Shown here: piece by piece, positions 7,926 through 18,810 of the stretch | Position numbering within the stretch: position 1 is the first letter of the stretch | Layout of the letters: each line of letters begins with the position of its first letter | NCBI GenBank assembly: GCA_937996235.1 | Contig: CALKVK010000009.1 | Coordinates: forward strand, 434,001-498,000 | DNA length: 64,000 nt | Origin: an uncultured bacterium | Lineage (GTDB): Bacteria; Planctomycetota; JAJSAM01; JAJVHW01 | Reading direction: 5' to 3' | Made by a program: the position numbers and the translations under genes | The notes under the pieces: generated by a model | The model's input: the letters and a program-made list of their open reading frames with translations, nothing else | Databases searched by the model: none | What the model was told of the DNA's origin: nothing

Positions 7926-9662
7926 CTAGAACAGACCCTTCACGCGGCCCGTCTCGAGGTCCACGTCCACGTTCTCGAACGCCGGGTGCGACGGCAGCCC
8001 GGGCATCGTCATCATGGTGCCGCAGAGCGGGTAGACGAAGCCCGCCCCCACGCTCGCGCGCACCTCGCGGATCGGCAGCACGAAGCCCTTCGGCACGCCC
8101 TTGAGAGCGGGGTCGTGGCTGAGCGAGAGGTGCGTCTTCGCCATGCACACGGGCAGCTTGCCGTAGCCGAGCTGCTCGTAGAGCGCGATCTGCTTCGCCG
8201 CCGCCGGCTGCACGTCGATGTCGTCCGCGCCGTAGACCTTCGTCGCGATCGTGCGGATCTTCTCCGTGATCGGGAGATCGAGGTCGTAGAGGAAGCGGAA
8301 CTGCTTCGGCATCTCGCACGCCTTCACGACCGCCTCGGCGAGCGGCTGCGCGCCCTCGCCGCCGCGCGCCCAGTGGTCCGTCATCACGGCGTCCACCGCG
8401 CCCGCGTCCTTCGCGATGCGGCGCAGCAGCTCGATCTCGTTCTCCGTGTCGGTCGAGAAGCGGTTCACCGCCACGACGACGGGCACGCCGAAGAGCCGCG
8501 CGATGCGGATGTGCGCGACCATGTTCGCGGCGCCCTTCTCGAGCGCCGGGAGGTTCTCGGAGACGAGCTCCGGCGGAAGAGGCTTGCCGGCGACGACGCG
8601 CCCGCACCCGCCGTGCATCTTCAGCGCACGGATCGTCGCGACGAGCACCACGCAGTCGGGCGAGAGCCCGCTCGCGCGGCACTTGATGTCCATGAACTTC
8701 TCCATGCCGATGTCCGCCGCGAAGCCGGACTCGGTCACGACGTAGTCGGCGAGCCGCAGCGCGATCTGGTCGGCGATCACGCTCGAGTTGCCGTGCGCGA
8801 TGTTCGCGAACGGACCGGCGTGGATCAGCGCCGGCGTGTGCTCCAGGGTCTGGAGCAGCGTGGGCATGAGCGCGTCCTTGAGGAGCACGGTCATCGCGCC
8901 GGCGACCTTCAGGTCCTCGGCGGTGACGGGACGCTTGTCGGCGTCGGTGCCGATGACGATGCGTCCGAGGCGCGTGCGCAGGTCGCGCAGGTCCGTCGAG
9001 AGCGCGAGGATCGCCATCACCTCGGAGGCCACGGCGATGTCGAAGCCGGACTGGCGCGGCATGCCGTTCGGCTGCCCGCCGAGTCCGATCACGACCTGCC
9101 GCAGCGCGCGGTCGTTCAGGTCGAGCACGCGCGGCCACGTGATCGAGAACGGGTCGATGCGCAGCGCGTTGCCATGGTGGATGTGGTTGTCGATGGCCGC
9201 CGCGAGCAGGTTGTGCGCCATGCTCACGGCGTGCAGGTCGCCGGTCAGGTGGAGGTTGAACTCCTCCATCGGGACGACCTGGCTGTAGCCGCCGCCCGCG
9301 GCGCCGCCCTTGATGCCGAAGGTCGGGCCCATGCTCGGCTGCCGGATGCACGTGAAGACCTTCTTGCCGAGTCGGCCGAGGCCCTGCGACAGCCCGACGG
9401 TCGTCGTCGTCTTGCCCTCGCCGAGCGGGGTCGGCGTGATGGCGGTGACGTCGATGTACTTGCCGAGGGGACGGTCCGCGAACTTGTCGCGCACGTCCAG
9501 GTGGACCTTCGCCTTGTAGCGGCCGTAGAGCTCGAGATCGTCGGGGCCGAGGCCCACGCGCGCGGCGACGTCGAGGATCGGGTCGATCTCGGCCGCCTGT
9601 GCGATGTCGAGGTCGCTCGGAACGGGCTGCTTGAACTCGGGGTAACGCCCTGCCGCACTCAT
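7926..9662 (-). CDS. fhs: Formate-tetrahydrofolate ligase
   Basis: ATP-dependent formylation of THF to 10-formyl-THF. The ATP-binding motif TPTPLGEGKTTTTVGLSQ is present, with the substrate-pocket segment RQPSMGPTFGIKGGAAGGGY split across the same region. The frame extends upstream to 9725, but the ATG at 9662 (MSAAGRYPEF) has AGGAGTG seven bases upstream and gives 578 residues, close to the family norm. It is the first gene of the fhs-folD-hpt-rhomboid run. It may serve formate assimilation or purine synthesis rather than full acetogenesis; no other Wood-Ljungdahl genes are visible. Confidence 0.96.
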   Translation of the reverse strand: MSAAGRYPEFKQPVPSDLDIAQAAEIDPILDVAARVGLGPDDLELYGRYKAKVHLDVRDKFADRPLGKYIDVTAITPTPLGEGKTTTTVGLSQGLGRLGKKVFTCIRQPSMGPTFGIKGGAAGGGYSQVVPMEEFNLHLTGDLHAVSMAHNLLAAAIDNHIHHGNALRIDPFSITWPRVLDLNDRALRQVVIGLGGQPNGMPRQSGFDIAVASEVMAILALSTDLRDLRTRLGRIVIGTDADKRPVTAEDLKVAGAMTVLLKDALMPTLLQTLEHTPALIHAGPFANIAHGNSSVIADQIALRLADYVVTESGFAADIGMEKFMDIKCRASGLSPDCVVLVATIRALKMHGGCGRVVAGKPLPPELVSENLPALEKGAANMVAHIRIARLFGVPVVVAVNRFSTDTENEIELLRRIAKDAGAVDAVMTDHWARGGEGAQPLAEAVVKACEMPKQFRFLYDLDLPITEKIRTIATKVYGADDIDVQPAAAKQIALYEQLGYGKLPVCMAKTHLSLSHDPALKGVPKGFVLPIREVRASVGAGFVYPLCGTMMTMPGLPSHPAFENVDVDLETGRVKGLF

Positions 9663-9831
9663 GGTGCTCACTCCTCTTCGGTGGAACCGGCGAGTGTAGC
9701 GAGGCCGGCGCCGCACCGGAGACATCGCGCCGCTCGCGCGGCGGTGCGGGCGGGTTCCGTGCGCCCGGCGTGACCCGGCGCACCCCCGTGCGGGGCTGGA
9801 CGGCGTACCCGGACAGGGCGGCGTGCGCGGC

Positions 9832-10836
9832 TCAGCGGCGGCGCAGCACGACGTACTCGGCGACGGCGCGGAGCAGCTCGCGCGCGTCGGAGGGCGGCAG
9901 CACGTCGAGGCACGCGACCCCGCGGGCGAGGCGGCGTTCGGCGTCCTCCATCGCGTGCTCGACGGAGCCGTTCGCGACGACGGCGTCGCGGATCGCCCCG
10001 GCCTCCTCGGCGCCGCGTCCCTCCGCGAGCGCCGCGCGGACGGAGGCCACCTCCGCGGCGGGCCCCGTGCGCAGGAAGTGGATCAGGGGGAGCGTGAGCT
10101 TGCAGCGGGCGAGGTCGGTCCCGAGCGACTTGCCGACCACGCTCTCGTCGCCCGTCAGGTCGAGCACGTCGTCCACGATCTGGAACGCCATGCCGAGGTC
10201 GAGGCCGTAGTCGTGGAGGGCGCGGACCTGCTCGGGGGTCGCGCCCGCGTAGCGCGCGCCGCACTCGCACGCCGCCGCGTAGAGGACCGCGGTCTTCTTC
10301 TCGATGATCTCGAGGTAGGCGGAGAGCGGCAGGTCGAGGTCGCCGCGGTGGTGGATCTGCAGCACCTCGCCCTGGCACACGAGGCGCGTGATGCGCGAGA
10401 GGTGCCGCGACGCGAGGCGGTCCTCGAGCGCCGCCGCCTCGGCGTACGCGCTCGCGAGCAGGAAGTCGCCGAGGAGGACCGAGATCTCCTGGCCCTCGAG
10501 GCTGTGCAGGGTCGGGCGCATGCGGCGCACGAGCGCGCCGTCCAGGATGTCGTCGTGGACCAGGGTCGCGGTGTGGATCAGCTCCACGACGGCGCCGACG
10601 CGGGCGTGCACGTCGCCCACGGCGTCCGGGTCCACGGCCCGCCCCGCGAGCACGACGAGCGCGGGCCGCAGGCGCTTCCCGCCGAAGCCGCGCACGTGCT
10701 CGACCAGGCGCTGCACGTAGGGCGCCTGGGAGCGCGTGATCTCGGCGAGGGCGGCGTGGACGCGCTCCATGTCCTCGCCGATCGGGGCGAGCACGGCGGC
10801 GAGGTCGGTCGCGGACGGTGCCTGGATGCGTTCCAC
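9832..10836 (-). CDS. Trans-isoprenyl (polyprenyl) diphosphate synthase
   Basis: Condenses isopentenyl diphosphate onto an allylic primer, most likely making the quinone side chain. Key motifs: GKRLRP (residues 53-58), the first Asp-rich motif DDILD (95-99) and the second, DDVLDLTGDE. Length and pattern resemble IspB/HepT-type long-chain synthases; the product length cannot be read safely. A longer frame reaches 10965, but the GTG at 10836 has CGGAG upstream, gives 334 residues and avoids overlapping the preceding gene. Confidence 0.9.
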   Translation of the reverse strand: MERIQAPSATDLAAVLAPIGEDMERVHAALAEITRSQAPYVQRLVEHVRGFGGKRLRPALVVLAGRAVDPDAVGDVHARVGAVVELIHTATLVHDDILDGALVRRMRPTLHSLEGQEISVLLGDFLLASAYAEAAALEDRLASRHLSRITRLVCQGEVLQIHHRGDLDLPLSAYLEIIEKKTAVLYAAACECGARYAGATPEQVRALHDYGLDLGMAFQIVDDVLDLTGDESVVGKSLGTDLARCKLTLPLIHFLRTGPAAEVASVRAALAEGRGAEEAGAIRDAVVANGSVEHAMEDAERRLARGVACLDVLPPSDARELLRAVAEYVVLRRR

Positions 10837-10949
10837 GTGCTGCTCCGGGGGGCGGAGTCTACTGTCCGGCGCGCGCGGCCCGCGCGCGGAATGCGGTCCG
10901 GGGCGCGCCGCGCTCCGCTGCCCGTCCCGCGCGGCGTCCGCAACACCGC

Positions 10950-11414
10950 TCAGCGCAGCTTCCACGTGAACGCGCGGACGCGCCAGCCGGCGTCGGGGTC
11001 CTTGCGCGCCTCGATGTGCACGTCGGCGCTCGCGATCTGTGCGATCCCGGGCCCGAGCACCACGACGAGGTCCACCGTCGCGTCGTCGCCCGTCACCTCG
11101 ATCTTGCGGTCCGGGAGGATGTAGAGGTGTTCGATGCCGCGCTGACGCCAGCGCCCGACGTCGCGGCGCAGCACGTCCATGTCCGCGCCGTCGAGGTACG
11201 TCACGTCGGGCTCGAAGAACGCGAGGAACTCCTCGTCGCGCCCCGCGACGAGCGCGTCGCGGGCGGCATCGACGGCGTCCGAGATCCGCGCCGCCTCCGA
11301 GCCGAGGAAGAGCTGCAGCGCCCAGCCGAACACGGCGAGGAGCACCAGCGCCGCCACCACGGGCCCGGCCCGTACGCGACCGCGCACACGGGCCGGGCGC
11401 ACGCCCCCCGTCAC
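10950..11414 (-). CDS. Membrane-anchored NTF2/SnoaL-like small protein
   Basis: A 154-residue protein whose GTG start overlaps the upstream stop as GTGA (11411-11414), implying coupled translation. One N-terminal transmembrane helix (VVAALVLLAVFGWALQLFL) is followed by a soluble domain. Its layout, AARDALVAGRDEEFLAFFEP then VDLVVVLG and WRVRAFTWKLR, resembles SnoaL/DUF4440-type cone folds. No catalytic residues can be assigned. It belongs to the sucC-sucD run but its link to the TCA cycle is unclear. Confidence 0.7.
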   Translation of the reverse strand: MTGGVRPARVRGRVRAGPVVAALVLLAVFGWALQLFLGSEAARISDAVDAARDALVAGRDEEFLAFFEPDVTYLDGADMDVLRRDVGRWRQRGIEHLYILPDRKIEVTGDDATVDLVVVLGPGIAQIASADVHIEARKDPDAGWRVRAFTWKLR

Positions 11415-11908
11415 GGCGCCTCCGGGTCGGACGGCCCCTCCCGGGCCGCGTCGGAGCGCGCGCGGCTCCAGCGTCGCTCGTGCACCGCCCACCAGGCCGC
11501 CCAGACGCGCGCGTCGCAGGCGAAGTTCTGGCCGGTGAGCCGTACGAGGTGGCGGTACGCGGCGTCGCGCGCCTCGTCGCTCGACGACTCGAGCGCGCCG
11601 ACGAGCACGCCGATCGCCTCGCGCTCGCGCCGGTAGTCCCGGCCGTAGAGCAGCTCGTGCAGCGCCTCGAGCGTCTCCGCCGCGTGGAGCCGCAGGCGGT
11701 CCTTCTCGTACGCGAGCGCCGCGGCGACGAAGAACGCGCACCCGACGCCGACCGCGAGCAGCGCGCCCTCGCTGCCGCAGAGCCGGACCGCGGCGCCCCA
11801 CCCGAGCGCGTCGGGGCGCGTGGCGAACCACAGCCCCACCGCCGCGAGGGCGAGGGCGGTGAGCCGCGAGGTCAGCCAGCCGGCGGCGGAGAGGTCGCGG
11901 CGCTCCAT
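11411..11908 (-). CDS. Two-pass membrane protein with C-terminal helical domain
   Basis: A 165-residue protein of unknown function. Two hydrophobic segments (residues about 16-30 and 48-66) precede a helical domain. That domain ends in LVRLTGQNFACDARVWAAWW, a LTGQxFxxDxxxWxxWW pattern that I associate with the tail of HEAT-like proteins in this kind of genome (from memory, not searched). Its stop overlaps the GTG of the next gene. The start is the ATG at 11908, 36 bases after the 58-residue membrane protein. Confidence 0.7.
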   Translation of the reverse strand: MERRDLSAAGWLTSRLTALALAAVGLWFATRPDALGWGAAVRLCGSEGALLAVGVGCAFFVAAALAYEKDRLRLHAAETLEALHELLYGRDYRREREAIGVLVGALESSSDEARDAAYRHLVRLTGQNFACDARVWAAWWAVHERRWSRARSDAAREGPSDPEAP

Positions 11909-11944
11909 CGGGGGATCGTACCAGCCGCCGGGGGCGGCCGCGCG

Positions 11945-12121
11945 TCACGGCGTGCGCAGCCGGCGGCCGAGCGCGATCAGCGCGACGCCGAGCGCGGCGA
12001 CGGCGAGCTCGACGTACACGCTCTCGCCGTCGCCCTGCGTGATGGCGTAGACGACCGCGAGCGGCATCAGCACGAGGCCGGCGAGCTCGAGTGCGCGCCC
12101 GACTCCGCCGCCTGCCGCCAT
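11945..12121 (-). CDS. 58-residue two-helix membrane protein
   Basis: A short gene starting four bases beyond the sucD stop (ATG at 12119-12121) and ending in TGA. The translation has two clear hydrophobic helices, LELAGLVLMPLAVVYAI and ELAVAALGVALIALG, joined by the loop TQGDGESVYV. It ends in the basic tail GRRLRTP. Position, reading frame and composition support a real small membrane protein. Function unknown. Confidence 0.6.
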   Translation of the reverse strand: MAAGGGVGRALELAGLVLMPLAVVYAITQGDGESVYVELAVAALGVALIALGRRLRTP

Positions 12122-12125
12122 GCCG

Positions 12126-13034
<909 letters not shown>

Positions 13035-13036
13035 CG

Positions 13037-14203
<1,167 letters not shown>

Positions 14204-14338
14204 CGTCTCTCCCCGAAAGCCACGGTCGAGCCGCGCACCTTACACCTCGCGCGCGAGGGCGCGGAGGGATGTCGGCGCGCGCGGCGCCGACGCGGGGCGC
14301 CCGGCCTCACGCGGTGCCGTGCACCGGATCCGGGTCGC

Positions 14339-14968
14339 TCACGGCTCGTCGGCCCAGGCCGCGAGCGCGGCGGCCGCCCGCGCGCGCGACGCCGCGTCGC
14401 CGAGCGGATCGAAGCCGGTGTCGGCCGGCGCACCCATCTGGACGAGCGCCTCGTACGCCGCGAGACGCAGGAGCGGGGAGGCGTGGCCGAGCAGCCGCGC
14501 GACGACCCGCGCGGCGCCGCGCTCGCGGAAGGAGCCGAGGTTGCGGACGGCCTGCCACGCCACGAGGTCCTGCGCGTCGTCGAGCGCCACGAGCGACGCC
14601 TGGACGCTGCGTTCCGTTCGCGCGCGGCCGAGCCGCACGAGCGCGGAGAAGCGCACGCCGGGATCGGGATCCGCCGCGCGCACGACCCAGCGCGGCTCGT
14701 CCGCCTCGGTCAGCGGCGCCGACGGGTCCGGCCCGCCCATGCCTCCCGAGATCTCCTCGACGACGGCGCCGAGCCGCGCGAGCTCGGCGTCCGCCGCCGA
14801 GAGGTCGAGCCGCACGCCTTCGCGCAGGGCGGCGAGGTCGTGCGCGAGCCGCTCGAGCGCCGCGCGCGCCTCGGGGTCGTTCGCGGAGCGCGGCGCCTCC
14901 TCGAGCGCGCGCACGCGATCCGACAGCGTCGCCACCGCGGCGCTCGTCCGGAGCTCGGAACCGGCCAC
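14339..14968 (-). CDS. HEAT-repeat protein, probably with an N-terminal membrane helix upstream of the annotated start
   Basis: The listed start is the first GTG (209 residues). The C-terminal half has HEAT-type repeats: VRAADPDPGVRFSALVRLG, WQAVRNLGSF, PLLRLAAYEALVQMG. The frame stays open upstream to 15103 and there encodes a convincing membrane helix (GALVAAVLGGALGGACAALL). It has no ATG, GTG or TTG; the first codon overlaps the upstream stop as ATAG. The true protein therefore probably starts at ATA (15103) or is produced by coupling with the upstream gene. Role unknown, perhaps a scaffold. Confidence 0.65.
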   Translation of the reverse strand: MAGSELRTSAAVATLSDRVRALEEAPRSANDPEARAALERLAHDLAALREGVRLDLSAADAELARLGAVVEEISGGMGGPDPSAPLTEADEPRWVVRAADPDPGVRFSALVRLGRARTERSVQASLVALDDAQDLVAWQAVRNLGSFRERGAARVVARLLGHASPLLRLAAYEALVQMGAPADTGFDPLGDAASRARAAAALAAWADEP

Positions 14969-15099
14969 TTCGCGCCGCAGTGCGTCGAGCGCGTCGTCGA
15001 GCCGCCCCGGGTGCGTGCCGAGCGCCCAGACCGCGAGGAGCGCCGCGCACGCGCCGCCGAGCGCGCCTCCCAGGACCGCCGCGACGAGCGCGCCGCGCG

Positions 15100-15822
15100 C
15101 TATGGGTCCACCGTCGCGCGCTCGACGAAGCGCGCCTCGTCGCCGTTGCCGACCACGTCCGCGTCGAGCGTCACGCGCTGCCCGCGCTGGCGGCTCGGCG
15201 GGTCGGACGTGCGCACGACCGCGTCGCCGCTCGCGACCGCGCGCAGGTGGATCGGGCGCGCCGCGGACTCGCGCGTGAGGTAGCGCAGCACCAGCCGGTC
15301 GAGTCCGATGAACACGGTCTTCCCGAGCTCGATCTTCGGCAGTGCGTTGTAGACGGTGCGCACGCCCGACACGTTCTCGAGCGTGATCGTCAGCACGCCC
15401 GTGCGTTCGTCACGCGCCTCCGTGCGCTGCACGGCCGTCGTGTCGTACGCGAACGCCGTGAGGGCGAGGAACGGCGTGCGCGACATCTCGACCTCGGTCA
15501 CGGCCCCCATCACGACGCGGTCGCGCGAGAGGAACGCGTCGAAGTCGCGCGTCGCCGCGGCGCCGATGCGCACGCGCGTCTCGTCGGCCGAGGGCTCCGG
15601 CACCGAGATCTCGCCGAAGCCGGAGCCCGCCTCCTGCTCCGCGCCGATCTCCTCGAGCGTGCGACCGCCGGTGACGGTGCGCTCCTCGCCGCCGCGCCGC
15701 ACGCGGCCCTCGCCCCACGGCCCGGGCGCCGGGTCCGACGCGCACGCCGCTGCGGCGAGGAGCGCCGCGGCGACGGCGACGAGCGTCCGCGCGCGGCCGC
15801 CGGGGTCGTGGGAACGCTGCAT
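15100..15822 (-). CDS. Lipoprotein of unknown function
   Basis: A 240-residue lipoprotein. The signal TLVAVAAALLAAAACAS has a lipobox-like AAAC. The mature part is mainly beta, with segments such as VLTITLENVSGVRTVYNALPKIE and LDRLVLRYLTRESA. I do not recognise the family. The ATG at 15822 has GAGGAGG ten bases upstream. Its stop overlaps the possible ATA start of the next gene (ATAG). Confidence 0.7.
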   Translation of the reverse strand: MQRSHDPGGRARTLVAVAAALLAAAACASDPAPGPWGEGRVRRGGEERTVTGGRTLEEIGAEQEAGSGFGEISVPEPSADETRVRIGAAATRDFDAFLSRDRVVMGAVTEVEMSRTPFLALTAFAYDTTAVQRTEARDERTGVLTITLENVSGVRTVYNALPKIELGKTVFIGLDRLVLRYLTRESAARPIHLRAVASGDAVVRTSDPPSRQRGQRVTLDADVVGNGDEARFVERATVDP

Positions 15823-15881
15823 CCGCGTGCACCTCCTCGCGCCCCACTCTCGGCGTCGCCGCACACGCGGCGAAGCGACTT

Positions 15882-17336
15882 TCACGGGAGCTCGACGTAC
15901 GCGCCGAGCGGCGGCTCCGAGACGAAGGGGCCGAGCACGGAGTCGTCGTTCGGGCGCGGCGCGACCACGACGAAGCGCACCTGCCGCACGCGGTTCCAGC
16001 GCCGCACGGCGAGCACGACCTGGTTGCGGTCCGTGGTGCCCGGGGCCGCGAGCCGCCCGTCCGAGAAGAGCACGATCGTGTCGGGTCCGTCGTCGCTCTC
16101 GTAGACGCCGCGCCCGCGCGGGTCGAACGCGCGCCGCAGCGTGCCCTCGAGGTTGCCGCCGCCGCCGGGCGAGAGCGACGCGATGCGCGACTCCGCGCGC
16201 TTGCGCGTCCGGTCGTTCGCCTCGACGTACTCGCCGAACGCGAACGTCGGCGAGTCGGCGTAGACGGCGACGTCGAAGCGCGTCCCGTCGGCCAGGCTGC
16301 GCAGGATCGCCTGCGCGTAGACCTTGCACAGCGCGAGCTTCGTGCGCGCCTCCGCGTGGGCCTCGACCAGATCGGGACCGAGCGCGCGCAGGCGTGCGGC
16401 CGCGCCGGGCGACAGCGCGGGCGGCAGGACCTCGTCCTTCATGCTCTCGCCCGTCGCGAGGACGACCAGGACGCGGCGGGAGCGCGAGGCGAGGAGCGGC
16501 GTGTCGATCGTGGGCGGCGGCGCCCGGAACTCGCGGTCCTCCGCGGGCCGGTCGAGCTTCCAGTGCTCCGCCCAGAGCCGCAGGTACGGCCCCGGGTACG
16601 GCCCGTGGCCCTCGCCGGTGATGTGCTGCAGCGCCGCGGCGAGATCGTCGAGCAGGCGCCCGTCCTCGCGGCGCAGCATCTCGACGAGCTCGAGCGGACC
16701 GTCGACGGCGTCCGCCTCGGGAGCGCGCTCCGGCGGGCCCCAGCCTTCGCGGGCGAGCGCCCACACGGCCGCCGAACGCACGCGCCAGTCGGCGTCGGCG
16801 AGCAGCGCGCGCACGTCCGCGCTCGAACGCAGGACGCCGCGCTCCCCCAGCGAGGTGGCCGCCGCGGCGCGCACGCGCGGGTCGGCGTCGCGCGTCAGCG
16901 GCGCGAGCACGTCGAGGTCGTCCGGGGATCCCCCGCGGCCGAGCGCCTCGACGGCGCCGGCACGCACGGCGAAGTCGCCCGCCGAGCGGGCCGCGGCGGC
17001 GACCACGGCGAGCGCCTCGGGCGTCCGCATGCGCGCGAGCGCGACGACGCCGATCTCCTCGTCCACCGCGTTGCGCGCCTTCGGCAGCAGCTTCTCGAGG
17101 ACCGCCTCGGCCGCGTCGGCGCCGTCGGCGCCGCGCAGGGCGTCCTCGAGCTGCCGCGCGCGCTGCCGGTCGTCGCGCTCGCGCAGCGCCTTCTGCACCG
17201 CGCCCGCGACCGAACCGGCCGCCAGCGCAGGCGGCCGCGGCGCCGACACGGCCGCCGCGAGCGCCAGCGCACACGCGACCGCGGCGAAGCGGCGGCGACG
17301 GCCGGCGGGGGCGGCGAGGGCGCGGCCTGCGCTCAC
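15882..17336 (-). CDS. Secreted HEAT-repeat protein with VWA-like domain
   Basis: A 484-residue protein with a signal peptide (FAAVACALALAAAVSAP). Residues about 60-240 form HEAT repeats (EEIGVVALARMRTPEALAVV, DPRVRAAAATSLGERG, DWRVRSAAVWALAREG). The C-terminal 190 residues look like a von Willebrand A fold: RRVLVVLATGESM, TRFDVAVYADSP and TIVLFSDGRLA. The usual MIDAS DxSxS is replaced by A-T-G-E-S, so metal binding at that site is doubtful. GTG start; it diverges from the WPF lipoprotein. Confidence 0.75.
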   Translation of the reverse strand: MSAGRALAAPAGRRRRFAAVACALALAAAVSAPRPPALAAGSVAGAVQKALRERDDRQRARQLEDALRGADGADAAEAVLEKLLPKARNAVDEEIGVVALARMRTPEALAVVAAAARSAGDFAVRAGAVEALGRGGSPDDLDVLAPLTRDADPRVRAAAATSLGERGVLRSSADVRALLADADWRVRSAAVWALAREGWGPPERAPEADAVDGPLELVEMLRREDGRLLDDLAAALQHITGEGHGPYPGPYLRLWAEHWKLDRPAEDREFRAPPPTIDTPLLASRSRRVLVVLATGESMKDEVLPPALSPGAAARLRALGPDLVEAHAEARTKLALCKVYAQAILRSLADGTRFDVAVYADSPTFAFGEYVEANDRTRKRAESRIASLSPGGGGNLEGTLRRAFDPRGRGVYESDDGPDTIVLFSDGRLAAPGTTDRNQVVLAVRRWNRVRQVRFVVVAPRPNDDSVLGPFVSEPPLGAYVELP

Positions 17337-17484
17337 GTCGCCATGCTACCTGCACGGCGGCGGCGGGACGCGCGCCCGAGCCCCGTGCCGGGCGCAAAGC
17401 CGCGACGCATGCGGCCGCGCGGGATAGCTTCGGCGCCCGGCGGTACGCGCCGGGGAGGGTCGCCTGTTCGAGACGTCACGCCGC

Positions 17485-18810
17485 ATGGTGCGGGCATCCG
17501 CGGCGGCCGCGCTGCTGTGCACGGTCGGCGGCTGCGCCTCCGTGGGCGGCCTGCCGCCGCTCTGGGAGACCGAGAGCGGCCTGCCGGGCGACGCCGTCGT
17601 CACGCGGGCGGTCTTCGGACTCTGGGAGCGCCGCGCGCTGCCGGACGGGAGCACGCACACGACGCTGCACCCGTTCGGCACCTACCGCGCCTCGCCCGGC
17701 GACGAGTCCGCGCTGCACGTCCTGCCGCCGCTCTACGAGCGCACGCGCACCCCCACCGCGCGCTCCCGCACGGTCCTCCCCCTCTACTTCGAGCGCTCGT
17801 CCGGCACCGACCGGCAGGTCGAGGAGGGGCGCGCCGACGACGACACGTGGCTGTTCCCGCTCGCGGCGTGGGGCTCCGAGCCGTCGGAGGGGCGCTACAC
17901 GATGCTGCTGCCCTTCGGCGGCACGCTGAAGGGCAAGCTGCTGGCCGACGAGATCACGATCCGCGGCTTCCCCTTCTGGATCGAGGTGCGCAGCGACGAC
18001 TGGCACGCGACACACGTCCTCTGGCCGCTCATCGCGTGGGGCGAGGGCGAGACCCGCTCGCACTTCCGCGCGCTGCCGTTCTGGTCCCAGACCGACGGCG
18101 CGCACGTGACGCGCCGCTCGCTCCTGTGGCCCTTCATCCACTGGAACAGCGAAGTGCGCGGCGACCGGCGGCTCGACGGCTGGATGGTGTTCCCGCTCGC
18201 CGCGCGGCGCGCGTCGGAGGACGGCACGTCCCTGCAGTGGTCCGTGCTGTACCCGTTCTTCCAGTTCGCGCGCGACACCACGAACGGCGACTCGTACGTC
18301 GCCGCACCGTGGCCCTTCTTCAAGCGCTCCGTGCGCCCCGGGGTCGAGGAGAGCACGTGGCTCTGGCCGTTCTGGGGGCACACCGAGACCGAGGACGCGT
18401 CGTCGTCGTTCTACGTGTGGCCGATCGGCTGGCACCAGGCGGAGACGCGCGCAGGGATCGAGCGGCGCAGGACCTACGTCGTGCCGCTGTACGCGCACAG
18501 CGAGTCCGGGCCCGTGGGCGGTGAGCCGAACGCCGAGGCGCTGCGCTCGTGGCCGCTCGTCGCGTGGCAGCGCGACGCCGCCGGGCACTGCACCGGGCGC
18601 GTGCCCGACCTGCTCCCGACGTTCGGCTGGGAGCCCGGCGAGCGCGTCTACTCCGACCTGCTCTCGCTCGTGCGCTGGGAGTCCGATGCCGCGGGGCGCG
18701 GCGCGTGGGACGCGCCGCTCGGCATCGTGCGCTATCGCCGCGACGCGGCAGGCGAGCGCTCGCTGACGCTCCTCTGGTGGCTGCGCATCCCGCTCGGGAG
18801 CGACTCGTGA
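17485..18810 (+). CDS. Lipoprotein with repeated WPF/LPF beta segments, coupled to mlaE
   Basis: A 441-residue lipoprotein (signal SAAAALLCTVGGC). The mature part is built of about ten short repeats ending in aromatic triplets: LHPFG, VLPPLYE, VLPLYFE, LFPLAAWG, LLPFGG, VLWPLIAWG, LLWPFIHW, AAPWPFFK, LWPFWGH, VWPIGWH. This suggests a beta-sheet or beta-barrel-like fold facing a membrane. Its stop overlaps the GTG of mlaE (GTGA, 18807-18810), so it is translationally tied to the lipid transport system. It may be an outer-membrane or periplasmic component. Family not recognised. Confidence 0.7.
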   Translation: MVRASAAAALLCTVGGCASVGGLPPLWETESGLPGDAVVTRAVFGLWERRALPDGSTHTTLHPFGTYRASPGDESALHVLPPLYERTRTPTARSRTVLPLYFERSSGTDRQVEEGRADDDTWLFPLAAWGSEPSEGRYTMLLPFGGTLKGKLLADEITIRGFPFWIEVRSDDWHATHVLWPLIAWGEGETRSHFRALPFWSQTDGAHVTRRSLLWPFIHWNSEVRGDRRLDGWMVFPLAARRASEDGTSLQWSVLYPFFQFARDTTNGDSYVAAPWPFFKRSVRPGVEESTWLWPFWGHTETEDASSSFYVWPIGWHQAETRAGIERRRTYVVPLYAHSESGPVGGEPNAEALRSWPLVAWQRDAAGHCTGRVPDLLPTFGWEPGERVYSDLLSLVRWESDAAGRGAWDAPLGIVRYRRDAAGERSLTLLWWLRIPLGSDS

